Below the pieces are notes generated by a model. That model was not told where the DNA came from. It made no database searches and saw only the letters and a program-made list of their open reading frames with translations. From an uncultured Lachnospiraceae bacterium (GTDB lineage: Bacteria > Bacillota > Clostridia > Lachnospirales > Lachnospiraceae): 64,000 nucleotides of DNA. Location: assembly GCA_947643615.1 (NCBI GenBank), contig CANRWO010000005.1, forward strand, positions 49,636 through 113,635. Reading direction: 5' to 3'. Every line of letters starts with the position of its first letter. The first letter of the stretch is position 1. Below are positions 48,306 through 58,003 of the stretch, piece by piece. The translations under genes and the position numbers were made by a program.

Positions 48306-49358
48306 TCATATGTACATACGTACTCCTTTTTTCCTGAAGGCTTCTTTAAACAAAAAAAACATGTGGAGCAGTCCGTAAGCGTGCATTTTTATTAAACTTA
48401 TGATAATATACTTTTCTCTGTACTTCTTTCTGTCAATCTGCCCTAAGGCATTCCTAAATACCTCATCCGAAGCTATCGCCTTCAGCCTGGCATATTTCTC
48501 CCTTACACTGATTGCCGAATAATGCCTGTATTCGTTCAAAAAGGCTGTTATTGACAGAGATACGAAATAACTGTCAATCTGCCTTTCAAGATTTCCTTCC
48601 CAAAGGGGGATACATTTATCCAACATATACGCATGCCACTTTTTACAGGTTTCGAAAAAATTATTTTTATAAGAACGTGACACTGACCCTTCCCTGGCAT
48701 ACACGTGATATGAGTCAAAATCTTCGCATACATACACACGGTTACTGGAAAAAAGCACCGGGAAAGATATTGCCGCATCCTCCGCCATAATAAACGCCCC
48801 CTCACTGTGCAATATATACGGCATCAAGCATTCCCTGCGAAATAATTTGTTTGTCATTGCGCAATTTATACTATGGGTAAAAAAACCGCCGTCTGAGAGT
48901 GCGTCCGGAAATATCTCCTTTTCCATCCGCTCCCTGTCATATAACCCTGCGGGGACTTTCACCAGCCTTCTTTTCAACATATCATTTTCCGTTTCAGATA
49001 TAGCCGTGCTCAGGAGTACCATATCCGCATCATGCTTCCGCCCCTCGTCATACATTCTCCGATACATCTCCGGCGATATCCAGTCATCGCTGTCAACAAA
49101 TCCAAGATATTTCCCTTTGGATAATCTTGCCCCTTCCATACGTGCTATGCTGGCGCCTTTATTTTCCTGGTGGATTACCGAAAACCGAGGATCCCTGTCC
49201 GCATATAAATCGCAGATGTCACCTGACCTGTCTGTTGAACCGTCGTCAACCAATATTGCTTCCCAGTTTTGGAATACCTGGCCCCGGATGCTTTCGAGAC
49301 AGCGTTCCAAATATTTTTCACAATTATAGATTGGTACAATAATTGAAATTTCAACCAT
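48306..49358 (-). CDS. Glycosyltransferase family 2
   Basis: MVEISIIVPIYNCEKYLERCLESIRGQVFQNWEAILVDDGSTDRSGDICD. Confidence 0.94.
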   Translation of the reverse strand: MVEISIIVPIYNCEKYLERCLESIRGQVFQNWEAILVDDGSTDRSGDICDLYADRDPRFSVIHQENKGASIARMEGARLSKGKYLGFVDSDDWISPEMYRRMYDEGRKHDADMVLLSTAISETENDMLKRRLVKVPAGLYDRERMEKEIFPDALSDGGFFTHSINCAMTNKLFRRECLMPYILHSEGAFIMAEDAAISFPVLFSSNRVYVCEDFDSYHVYAREGSVSRSYKNNFFETCKKWHAYMLDKCIPLWEGNLERQIDSYFVSLSITAFLNEYRHYSAISVREKYARLKAIASDEVFRNALGQIDRKKYREKYIIISLIKMHAYGLLHMFFLFKEAFRKKGVRMYI

Positions 49359-49365
49359 ATGTCTC

Positions 49366-50820
49366 TTATTTCCTCCTTTTACGAACTTCCTGCAGCATAT
49401 CGTACAAGTATTTAAAAGAATCGTTTTTCGTCAATATTGACCCACCCACATAAAATACTGCTCCCGACACAATTTGCACAAGCATGGTAACTATCAGCGG
49501 AAATGGAAGCAGCATACCGATTCCCCAAACAAAGGCTCCCATTGCCAATGCAAGCAAGATACTTGAGATAACATCCTTTAACTGTTCCCCCAATTTATAA
49601 TCCAGCAGCTTCCAATTTGGCACGGAACTGATCACTAACCCTGTCAATTCCGTTATAAGCATGGCAACGGCTATGGCTCTGACGCCAAACCACATGGCTG
49701 AGACAAGCAACACTATTCCAATCAGTTTCTTCACTACTTCCAGCTTCAGCACAATAGCACTGTAACCCATTGCTTTAATAGCATTTCGGTTGAAAATCCC
49801 AATTGGCTGTAACATCAGCATTACACATAAAAGCTTCATAAAAAACACACAGGGAAGCCATTCCTCCGATAAAAGCAGGCTCACGACAGACGAAGCCATA
49901 AAACATAGTCCCATCATTAAAGGCGCCATAATAAAGATACTGGTTTTAAAAGATCTCCTCAGTATATTTTTAAGCTGTCCCCTGTCCTGCTGTTGCATAG
50001 CCATAACCGGTAACAGCACGCTGTCAATGGACGCATTAATATTGTAAGCAATAAAATTAGGGAACTGTTTTCCCCGGTTAAAGTACGCCAGTTCCGCAGG
50101 CGAATACATTTTCCCTATCACAAGCTGCTGCAGCTCACCATATAAGGTATCCACCAAAGATGCCGCCAAAAGCTTCCAGCCATACGAAAGTAACCGTTTA
50201 AGCCTGGAAAACGAAAACATCCATTTGGGATGCCATTTCACAGTAATCCATAGGATTACCGTATCCACGAAAAGATTTATAAGTTTCTGCGCCACTAACG
50301 CCCAAACACCTGCGCCCTTAAGCGCCAGCCCTATGCCGGCCACAGCAGAACATACCGTTCCTCCCAGAGTTGCAAAAAAGAAACTTTTAAACTGCAGTGT
50401 TTTTGACACATAGGCCTGCTGAACATTTTTCAATCCGGAAATTACTACGGTAAAGCATAATACCCTGATCACCGGGACAAGTGAATTGTCACCATAAAAG
50501 CGTGCAATCAACGGCGCCACAGCACACAATATCCCATACAGCACAGTGCACCATAACATGTTAAAATAAAATACCGAAGAAAAGTCCAAATCATCCGCAT
50601 CTTTTTTCTGGATCAGGGCATTTCCCAGTCCACTGTCCACAAACACCTGTAAAACCTGTGAAAAGACCAGTACCAACGATATGGTTCCAAAAGCTTCCGG
50701 CGCGATGATCCTCGCCAAGACAATCTGTACTGCAAAGCTTACCAGCTGGGCCCCACATCGCTCTGAGTACCGCCATATCAAATTAGTAAAAACTTTGCGC
50801 TTTATAATTCCATCGCTCAT
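49366..50820 (-). CDS. Wzx-like polysaccharide flippase (MOP superfamily)
   Basis: MSDGIIKRKVFTNLIWRYSERCGAQLVSFAVQIVLARIIAPEAFGTISLVLVFSQVLQVFVDSGLGNALIQKKD. Confidence 0.94.
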   Translation of the reverse strand: MSDGIIKRKVFTNLIWRYSERCGAQLVSFAVQIVLARIIAPEAFGTISLVLVFSQVLQVFVDSGLGNALIQKKDADDLDFSSVFYFNMLWCTVLYGILCAVAPLIARFYGDNSLVPVIRVLCFTVVISGLKNVQQAYVSKTLQFKSFFFATLGGTVCSAVAGIGLALKGAGVWALVAQKLINLFVDTVILWITVKWHPKWMFSFSRLKRLLSYGWKLLAASLVDTLYGELQQLVIGKMYSPAELAYFNRGKQFPNFIAYNINASIDSVLLPVMAMQQQDRGQLKNILRRSFKTSIFIMAPLMMGLCFMASSVVSLLLSEEWLPCVFFMKLLCVMLMLQPIGIFNRNAIKAMGYSAIVLKLEVVKKLIGIVLLVSAMWFGVRAIAVAMLITELTGLVISSVPNWKLLDYKLGEQLKDVISSILLALAMGAFVWGIGMLLPFPLIVTMLVQIVSGAVFYVGGSILTKNDSFKYLYDMLQEVRKRRK

Positions 50821-52081
50821 CGGCCACCACCTCCCCGGTCTTACGGGCAATGCTTTCTTTTCCGGATACCGCAAAATGGGCTGCAACGGCATACATCCAG
50901 AACCAATATGTACAAAGATCCACATCAGGACACGCAATTACCTGGCAAGCCACTGCAGAAAGCAGTCCGAACCTGGCTCCGTCATACAATACGGAACAAA
51001 AAGTTCTTTGCTTTTTCATTAGAACCGCAGCAAAGATTTTAATATTGACAATCAAATATAATGCCAACCCGCTCATTCCCAGCTGCCCCAAAAGTGTATT
51101 AACAATACTGCTCCCACGAACCGATTTATACCCGGTCCCATACCATGGCGAAGCTTGAAAGGCCCTCATTGCCCGGTTATTCATTGCCAGCCTCGTTCTG
51201 TAGGAACCTGTATCAGCCTTGGAGAAAATGACGGAATCCAATAATTCATAAAAGCCAAAATACAAAAACAAGAACCCCATTACACCACAGGCGATGATTG
51301 CTATTTTCCACTGAAAATCAATATTACGCGAAACGGCCACAAATACGATTCCCACCACCAGAAACGCGCCAAACGCAGCAGAGCTTTTCGACAGAAGCAA
51401 TTCAATAAACAACCCACACATCAAAATAATATTTTCTTTCCACTTTGTGCTTATGGAGAAAAAATAATAAAAGGCCCCCACCACAAATCCGGCAAAATAT
51501 GACGGTTCCATAAATGTCGAGTATAATCTCTTTATCTGTGAATTAAATGCTACTGAGCTGCCGTTGTCGTTATAGACAAGTACCTTAAGGATATCCCTAA
51601 GGTTCAGAATCTTCATAGCAGTCAGCCATTGAAGCGCGCCGATTGTCAGTATAATGATTGTGATCCCCCTGATCATGCTGTAAATGTCAGCTTCTCCCAT
51701 TCCCTTTAGCGTTCTCTCCATACAGATAAAACACACCACATAAACAATAAGCTGTATCACAGCCAATGTCCTTTCTTCCAGGACGTCATTTTTTACTGAT
51801 GAATAAAGTACCACTCCCAGCAGCAGCAGCAAAAAAATGTCAACATAATTCTTTTTCCGGTCTTTGGCGATACGGATAATCGTTCCATGGCTCAAAACCG
51901 AACGGGCGATAAACATAATAGATGTCAAAATCTGCGGCCCAACGCCCCTGTCATTAAAATATAATACGTTAGCGCTCTGGAAACACATGAACAGCAGCGT
52001 AATGAAAGCCATATATTTCATGTCTTTCCTGAGGAAACAGCATATAACTATCACTAACCACAAGTAACCAAATAATGTCAT
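50783..52081 (-). CDS. O-antigen ligase/Wzy-like polymerase
   Basis: Polytopic; STFMEPSYFAGFVVGAFYYFFS, RAMRAFQASPWYGTGYKSVRGSSIVNTLLGQLG. Confidence 0.82.
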   Translation of the reverse strand: MTLFGYLWLVIVICCFLRKDMKYMAFITLLFMCFQSANVLYFNDRGVGPQILTSIMFIARSVLSHGTIIRIAKDRKKNYVDIFLLLLLGVVLYSSVKNDVLEERTLAVIQLIVYVVCFICMERTLKGMGEADIYSMIRGITIIILTIGALQWLTAMKILNLRDILKVLVYNDNGSSVAFNSQIKRLYSTFMEPSYFAGFVVGAFYYFFSISTKWKENIILMCGLFIELLLSKSSAAFGAFLVVGIVFVAVSRNIDFQWKIAIIACGVMGFLFLYFGFYELLDSVIFSKADTGSYRTRLAMNNRAMRAFQASPWYGTGYKSVRGSSIVNTLLGQLGMSGLALYLIVNIKIFAAVLMKKQRTFCSVLYDGARFGLLSAVACQVIACPDVDLCTYWFWMYAVAAHFAVSGKESIARKTGEVVADERWNYKAQSFY

Positions 52082-52133
52082 TTATACAATCTCCATCTTC
52101 TGCGGGAAGCCTGATCCAAATACTATAGCAATA

Positions 52134-53129
52134 CTAATTCACAGGATGCCTCATCCTGCGTAGCTTCATTGCCATAGGTATCAGCGCAGGGCAAATGGAC
52201 ATTACCACTGCCCTTAACCTGTTTTTCCGGGATACAGGCGCCTTAAAACAGCAAAAAGCGTACTTTTTCATTACCTCCCTGCATCCGCGATACATTTTCG
52301 GATATTGCTTTGCAGCATTGGATAAAACCAATAAGTCGTAAACATCCGTATTGGTTCTCCACCACGCAAAATTCCAGGCCTGCTCCAGTCTGCCGCTATG
52401 TATTACAAAATCTTTTTTGATCCGATGGATAGCCGATAATCCGGCTTTCCACTTTTCTGCTTGAAACTTTATTGTCACACTGCCCGCATTATCCCTTCGG
52501 TAAAAATATATCTGTCTGTGTCCTATGGCAACATTTTCCGCCCTCTGGAATGCTGCCGCATTAAAATTAAACCCTTCCCCGATAGGCAGGCCCTCAATAA
52601 ATCGAAGCTGAAATTCCAACAAAAAGCTTCGTTTAAACAATTTATTATATACGCCGATAGGTATATTATAGCATAGGATTGCTTCCGTAGCTTCTTCACC
52701 CGTGTACACGGCTTCTCTCATATTTTCCTGCCTCACAGGATTAAATGTTGTAAACATCTCTGTCGATATGGCAATCATCGCACTATGGTCCACTGCCAAA
52801 TGCAGCAGGTATTCCACATAGTCCTGCATCACATAATCATCACCGTCCACAAAACAGACATACTCTCCATCCGCAACATCCATTCCACAATTACGCGCCG
52901 CACTAACACCTGCATTCTGATTATGTATCACCTTTATACGGCTGTCCTTTTCCGCACATGCATCGCAGATTTGCCCTGAATGATCCGATGACCCATCGTC
53001 TACCAAAATAATTTGCAGTTTTTTATATGACTGTCCCATAATGCTCTCTATGCACGTCAACAGATAGGGTTCTACATTATAAACCGGTACAATGACTGAT
53101 ACAAGAGGCTGCTCAATACACATAAGCAT
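52134..53129 (-). CDS. Glycosyltransferase family 2
   Basis: PLVSVIVPVYNVEPYLLTCIESIMGQSYKKLQIILVDDGSSDHSGQICD, YVCFVDGDDYV. Confidence 0.94.
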   Translation of the reverse strand: MLMCIEQPLVSVIVPVYNVEPYLLTCIESIMGQSYKKLQIILVDDGSSDHSGQICDACAEKDSRIKVIHNQNAGVSAARNCGMDVADGEYVCFVDGDDYVMQDYVEYLLHLAVDHSAMIAISTEMFTTFNPVRQENMREAVYTGEEATEAILCYNIPIGVYNKLFKRSFLLEFQLRFIEGLPIGEGFNFNAAAFQRAENVAIGHRQIYFYRRDNAGSVTIKFQAEKWKAGLSAIHRIKKDFVIHSGRLEQAWNFAWWRTNTDVYDLLVLSNAAKQYPKMYRGCREVMKKYAFCCFKAPVSRKNRLRAVVMSICPALIPMAMKLRRMRHPVN

Positions 53130-53135
53130 ACCTCC

Positions 53136-54188
53136 CTATACATCCCGGTAAGTTGTCCCAGTGTCCGGAAAAATTACCCCCCCCCCACTGTAAACTTGGA
53201 ATTTACGGATCCTAAAACAATTGATAATGCATGCAGCCATATAAGGATGGATTTTAAACAGTATCCCTCTCATCCTTTGCTGCAGTGACACAGGAGCTTT
53301 CAGCGCACAAAACGCATCCTTTTTGCAGACATTTTTCAGGATGTTATATTCCTTCCCATATGCTTTTGTCACTCCACAGCCCACCATCATATTCAGACAG
53401 TCGCAATGGGTATGCCAATTGCTGAAATTCCATGCCTCCTTTATCCCCGGCGCAAGTCCGTCCAATAAGCCTTTTATATATTGCTGCGCATTTATGCTGC
53501 TGTATATGGAAGGCAGCCTGAATTTTGACGCGCCGCTTTCCGTATTTCCCACGCGGTAATGATACACTCTCCGCTTCCCTACAGCCACCCGCTCTGCATG
53601 AAGGAAACACTCTATGGAAAACGCAAAACCTTCTCCATTGTAAAAATCCGTCTGGAAACGGATTTGATTTCCGTCAATCAAGTCCCTGCGGATCATTTTA
53701 TTAAATGGCCCTATTATAATTTTATGGTACAGCATGTCCTCCGCCGCCTGAATACCGGAAACCAATCCTGTTTCATCCTTTTTCTTCTCTTCATGTATCT
53801 CGTCAAAAAATTTATCTGCCCACGGTGTATAGGCAATCTGGGCCCCGTAATCACAGATCAGACTGTAAAAGTAGCTCACATAATCCGCTGATATGCAGTC
53901 ATCCTGATCCACGAAACAGATATATTCTCCCCGGGCACATTCCAGTCCACGGTTCCTTGCAGCACTCACTCCGGAGTTTTCCTGATGGATGACCCTGACT
54001 CTTCCATCCTTCCCTGCCGCTTCATCCGCCATCCTGCCGGAGCCGTCCTCCGACCCGTCATCAACAAGTATCACTTCCAGCCTGCCATAATCCTGGGACA
54101 GGCAGGACGCCAAACATTTCTGCAGATAGCGTTCGCCGTTATATATAGCTACAATGATAGAGACCAACGGCTTGTTGCTCTTCGACAT
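53136..54188 (-). CDS. Glycosyltransferase family 2 with a G10 tract near the 3' end
   Basis: PLVSIIVAIYNGERYLQKCLASCLSQDYGRLEVILVDDGSEDGSGRMADE; C-terminus IRKFQVYSGGGVIFPDTGTTYRDV crosses the homopolymer. Confidence 0.93.
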   Translation of the reverse strand: MSKSNKPLVSIIVAIYNGERYLQKCLASCLSQDYGRLEVILVDDGSEDGSGRMADEAAGKDGRVRVIHQENSGVSAARNRGLECARGEYICFVDQDDCISADYVSYFYSLICDYGAQIAYTPWADKFFDEIHEEKKKDETGLVSGIQAAEDMLYHKIIIGPFNKMIRRDLIDGNQIRFQTDFYNGEGFAFSIECFLHAERVAVGKRRVYHYRVGNTESGASKFRLPSIYSSINAQQYIKGLLDGLAPGIKEAWNFSNWHTHCDCLNMMVGCGVTKAYGKEYNILKNVCKKDAFCALKAPVSLQQRMRGILFKIHPYMAACIINCFRIRKFQVYSGGGVIFPDTGTTYRDV

Positions 54189-55318
54189 TAGTGTTTCCCT
54201 CCTGTTATATTATGGAGATACACCTGGCTCTTCCTCTGCTCTCTCTGCAGTATTTCTTCCGTCTCCCCATATTTGATTTCCGTCTCCAATATATCCCCTG
54301 CTTTATGGATATCCCAAACCTGACGGCATTCCAGTCCCAGCCTTTCCAACAGATCCGTCAATTTTTCTTCATTCCCATAGGAATCCCCAATGCTCCTGCG
54401 TGTGATTGTCACGAATCTCCTTCTGGCAATAATAGAAAAAATCGTCCCATGGAAAGTGTCGGTTATGACCTCTTCCGCATGCCGGAAATACAATAAAACT
54501 TCGAAGGGCGAACAGTCTATAAATCGGTCCGCACATCTGTGGACACCGCCAATTGCATAAACTTTCCATCCCTTCGCCCTGGCATATTGCCGTATCCATT
54601 CAGCCTCTTCCGGTGAAACCCTTCCGGAATAAGCGTATAAGATCAAATATTTCTCCTTTTGCACCAGATCCGGAATCCGTTTGCACTTTCCCATGAAATC
54701 ATATATGAGCACAGGATCCAGATGGTATTCCGGCTCTCTCCCGGATAATTCCCGGACAATCTCCCCGGAATTCCTGTCACGAACCGAGATCGCGTCAAAC
54801 CCCTGCAGGGCTTCCGCAACCTCCTTCACTTTCCCATATTTCTCCAGCTTTTCCAGCGTTGTATTGCCAAAAGAAGCCGCATAGGAAACCAGCTTTTCTG
54901 CCCTATGTCCTGCTCCGAATAATTCAGGCGAAAACCCCACCATCTGATTTTGTTGTATACAATTAAATACCTCGTCGCTGCCGATCAACAGCACATCCAG
55001 TTTGGGCAGATAGTTAGGTTCTCTGTCCAATCCCAATTCCCCGTGATATCTGGCGGCAAAATTCTTTTTATACAGGACAAATTGAAGCCGTTGCCTTACG
55101 GTTGCGTCATACCCCATAACTTCCCGCAGTTTACTCAATTTTCTGCCCACAGGCGTCAACGGTTTCGTTCCGGCCGACATGACAGGCCTGCCCACATGGT
55201 AATCCACAAATTCCGCTTCCTGCCCCATCCCTTCCAATAAAGCATTCAAACCATATGCCTGCAGGAAAGAACCGTAATTTGCTATACGCTGCATGGACAT
55301 AATACCTACTTTTGCCAT
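54188..55318 (-). CDS. Polysaccharide pyruvyl transferase-family protein
   Basis: MAKVGIMSMQRIANYGSFLQAYGLNALLEGMGQEAEFVDYH, GFDAISVRDRNSGEIVREL, AEEVITDTFHGTIFSIIARRRFVTI. Confidence 0.9.
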   Translation of the reverse strand: MAKVGIMSMQRIANYGSFLQAYGLNALLEGMGQEAEFVDYHVGRPVMSAGTKPLTPVGRKLSKLREVMGYDATVRQRLQFVLYKKNFAARYHGELGLDREPNYLPKLDVLLIGSDEVFNCIQQNQMVGFSPELFGAGHRAEKLVSYAASFGNTTLEKLEKYGKVKEVAEALQGFDAISVRDRNSGEIVRELSGREPEYHLDPVLIYDFMGKCKRIPDLVQKEKYLILYAYSGRVSPEEAEWIRQYARAKGWKVYAIGGVHRCADRFIDCSPFEVLLYFRHAEEVITDTFHGTIFSIIARRRFVTITRRSIGDSYGNEEKLTDLLERLGLECRQVWDIHKAGDILETEIKYGETEEILQREQRKSQVYLHNITGGKH

Positions 55319-55821
55319 ACACGACCTCCCTGGAACATTTCTTCTACCAATATCCCAAACATCCGGTTAAATTCCCGGTTATGGCTGCCTTGTCCCAAAT
55401 GTCTGGCGGCCGCAAGTTCATCATAATGCCCCACTGCTTCCCCCAGCTCTTCTATTTCGTATACAGGGATGATCGTTCCCATTCGTTCCGCCACCTCTCT
55501 GACAAACTCCGTTTGGTGGTCGTTGACATGCTCCCCGTACCGGCTCTGCCTGGGCACCACGATAGGCGTTTTCCCGGCTTGCAGGGCCTGGATAAAGCTG
55601 GCCGGCCCCCCATGGGTAATGATGATCCTTGCCTGGGCAATGCGCTTTTCCATTTCGTGGTAGGGTATGATCCTGCCCCACTCACAGTATTGGGGTTGAT
55701 AGGCGCTGTAACCTGTCTGCATAAAAACTTCTTCCTGCAGTCCGTCCCGCTTCAGGTGATCCATATATTTAATTAGTCTGTCAAATGGCTGTTCATGGGT
55801 TCCCACCGTAACAAAAATCAT
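55306..55821 (-). CDS. PssE/Alg13-like glycosyltransferase subunit
   Basis: MIFVTVGTHEQPFDRLIKYMDHL, ARIIITHGGPASFIQALQAGKTPIVVPRQSRYGEHVNDHQ. Confidence 0.92.
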   Translation of the reverse strand: MIFVTVGTHEQPFDRLIKYMDHLKRDGLQEEVFMQTGYSAYQPQYCEWGRIIPYHEMEKRIAQARIIITHGGPASFIQALQAGKTPIVVPRQSRYGEHVNDHQTEFVREVAERMGTIIPVYEIEELGEAVGHYDELAAARHLGQGSHNREFNRMFGILVEEMFQGGRVWQK

Positions 55822-55861
55822 GTCTATGCCCGTCCTTCCGCATACTGCTTACCCCGTCCCT

Positions 55862-55920
55862 GAAGTATGTTTAAAAATTGTTTCGCACATCTGTCAGAAA
55901 GCAATTTTCAAACATGCTCC
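55862..55920. repeat. Inverted-repeat element, copy 2 of the GCATGTTTGAAAA family
   Basis: GAAGTATGTTTAAAAATTG ... CAATTTTCAAACATGCTCC (16/19 complementary). Confidence 0.8.
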
Positions 55921-55924
55921 AGCG

Positions 55925-56398
55925 TCAAAAAATACTACCCAAGTTCACTGCCTTCGGATATACCGCCTTCTGCTCATCCCACTGTACGATAAATCTGTCA
56001 GCCACCGGATACACTATCTTTCCTGTCATAGTAGGTTTGTCTATCCGGTCAAAAACTTCTATGTATACGCACTTTGCGCCCCAAAGTTTTCCCAAATAAA
56101 AAAATGGTACTGCAACTGCCGCCCCCGAAGAAATAATCAGGTCAGGACGCTCCCTCCGCAGCACTTTCCATGCCAGAACAGAATTGCGGATCAAATTTTT
56201 CAAGTTCCTGTTTGTGGGAAAATAGCACGGATAGACCTTCTCCCCTTTCAACAGGCTTCTGGCATCCTCCTTGTCGAAAGTAACCCAGAAGCGTTCCTGC
56301 CCGCTCCAAAACGGCCGAAGCATATACAAATGGCTCAAGTGCCCTCCTGACGATCCTACCAGGCATATCTTTATATTTTTTTTGGGATTCTTTTTCAT
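55925..56398 (-). CDS. PssD/Alg14-like glycosyltransferase subunit
   Basis: KICLVGSSGGHLSHLYMLRPFW, RPDLIISSGAAVAVPFFYLGKLWGAKCVYIEVFDRIDKPT. Confidence 0.92.
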   Translation of the reverse strand: MKKNPKKNIKICLVGSSGGHLSHLYMLRPFWSGQERFWVTFDKEDARSLLKGEKVYPCYFPTNRNLKNLIRNSVLAWKVLRRERPDLIISSGAAVAVPFFYLGKLWGAKCVYIEVFDRIDKPTMTGKIVYPVADRFIVQWDEQKAVYPKAVNLGSIF

Positions 56399-56756
56399 CA
56401 GCTTAATATCCTCTTTGCCCTGCTTCTTCCATTGTTGGCAGGCCCTAGTTTTCGCAGGCAATGTTCCAAGTGCTATGCTGAAAACCAGCCTTAGCTGAGT
56501 TTGGCATATCTGCCATTGCCCGTTTCAGTGCTTTTTAAAAAATTGAAAACTACCGCCAGAACCACTCGGTGAGAGTTACACAGATCAGCAGACTGCAATA
56601 TACCTTATTTTCATAAGGGTTTATGTCACAGCCGCGACTATGTCTGCAATTATAGTACCTTTTATAATATCAGTCAAGTATAATATTAGCAATCCCAATC
56701 AGGTATATATTGGGACATATTGGGCATCACCGGCTTGCAGGTTCTTTACCACAACA

Positions 56757-56803
56757 GAAAATCCCTGCACAACTCCAAACAGGAGCCATGCAGGGATTCT
56801 TTC
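56757..56803 (-). terminator. Terminator-like hairpin after the DUF4190 gene
   Basis: Minus strand AATCCCTGCA...CTCCTGTTTGGAG...TGCAGGGATTTTCT. Confidence 0.65.
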
Positions 56804-56820
56804 ATCCGCAAACATTTCCG

Positions 56821-57162
56821 TCAGCTGAGCAATATGTATAATAAGTGCAGAAGAATACTCAATACAAGGCCAATTGCGGAAGTGACAATCCCCGCAGCAG
56901 ACAATCCCCTGTGCTGGTCAGTCCTTATGATACTTACGATTCCCATAACAAGCCCGATCACACACAAAATAATGGGCACACAGATAACCCAGCAAAAAAC
57001 GATTCCCAGAATACCTAAGACCAGGGAAATGGCTACCAGGCTGTCTTTACTATGCGCAAGTTCATTGACTACCACGGGTTTCTGAGATGCATTCTGCTGC
57101 CCCCAGTCCTGCTGTACGTTTTCGGAATTACCGTTTCCACTCTGATTACCGTTATAATCCAT
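56821..57162 (-). CDS. DUF4190-like small membrane protein
   Basis: DSLVAISLVLGILGIVFCWVICVPIILCVIGLVMGIVSIIRTDQHRGLSAAGIVTSAIGLVLSIL. Confidence 0.82.
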   Translation of the reverse strand: MDYNGNQSGNGNSENVQQDWGQQNASQKPVVVNELAHSKDSLVAISLVLGILGIVFCWVICVPIILCVIGLVMGIVSIIRTDQHRGLSAAGIVTSAIGLVLSILLHLLYILLS

Positions 57163-57189
57163 ACCGTATCCCTCTTACTCCCGCCTGTA

Positions 57190-57672
57190 TTATACCATCA
57201 GAGAATTCAAAAGCAGTGCGATGCCAAACCCGAAAGCAACCTGGCATATAATAGCGATTACAAATGTAACCACCACAGGCCCTACCTTTTTCTTTTTGAG
57301 ATAAATACTAAAATACAACGTGGCAAGCAGCACACCGATAGCCATTCCCACAAAACTATTCAATAAGAATCCAAGAATCACACTGACAGCGCTGAATATC
57401 GTAACTATTATGGGAATACTTCCGACAGGCTCATAGTCCTTGCCGCTTCCCAGGAACTTACCGTTTACCGCCAGGTCTACCTTAGTCCCAATCACCACAA
57501 GGCGGCAGGTAGTATCCCCGATGTTAACCGCGTAATCGATAAGCTGCATAAACCAGCTTGCGCTTTTCAGCTTATACTTTTCCCCGTCAACAATAAGCCA
57601 CTTGTTTGACTTGTACTCGAAATGATGGTCCACACCGCCGACATTGACTGTCCATTGATACTTCTGTGCCAT
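57190..57672 (-). CDS. Uncharacterised membrane protein with N-terminal beta-rich domain
   Basis: WTVNVGGVDHHFEYKSNKWLIVDGEKYKLK...DYEPVGSIPIIVTIFSAVSVILGF; family not identified with confidence. Confidence 0.7.
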   Translation of the reverse strand: MAQKYQWTVNVGGVDHHFEYKSNKWLIVDGEKYKLKSASWFMQLIDYAVNIGDTTCRLVVIGTKVDLAVNGKFLGSGKDYEPVGSIPIIVTIFSAVSVILGFLLNSFVGMAIGVLLATLYFSIYLKKKKVGPVVVTFVIAIICQVAFGFGIALLLNSLMV

Positions 57673-58003
57673 TTAAAAGCTACCTCCTCAGTAAAGAAAT
57701 AATTAAAAAAATTCAATATAAATTATAAAGGAAAAAAGGAGCATAAATACCCTAATGATAGGTATCCAAATTCTTTCTATGGCACATCCACCCCTGCCAT
57801 TCCGCAGCATACGGCCCTGCTGAGCCGGCACCGGTATACATCCGGAGAACCCTGCCGGCATAACAACTATTGACCATTGTGCCATAAGTGTGTAAAATAG
57901 GGAAAGATAGATTCGATACAAGAGTGTGTTTGAGAATAATTCTTGTCAGATGTGCAGTCCAATTTGTAGGAGAAACACGCTCGGAAACAAAGCGGTGAAA
58001 ACA

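Noticed and set aside
56400-56760. Possible tRNA/ncRNA upstream of the polysaccharide locus
   Set aside because: No cloverleaf or conserved T-loop recognised.
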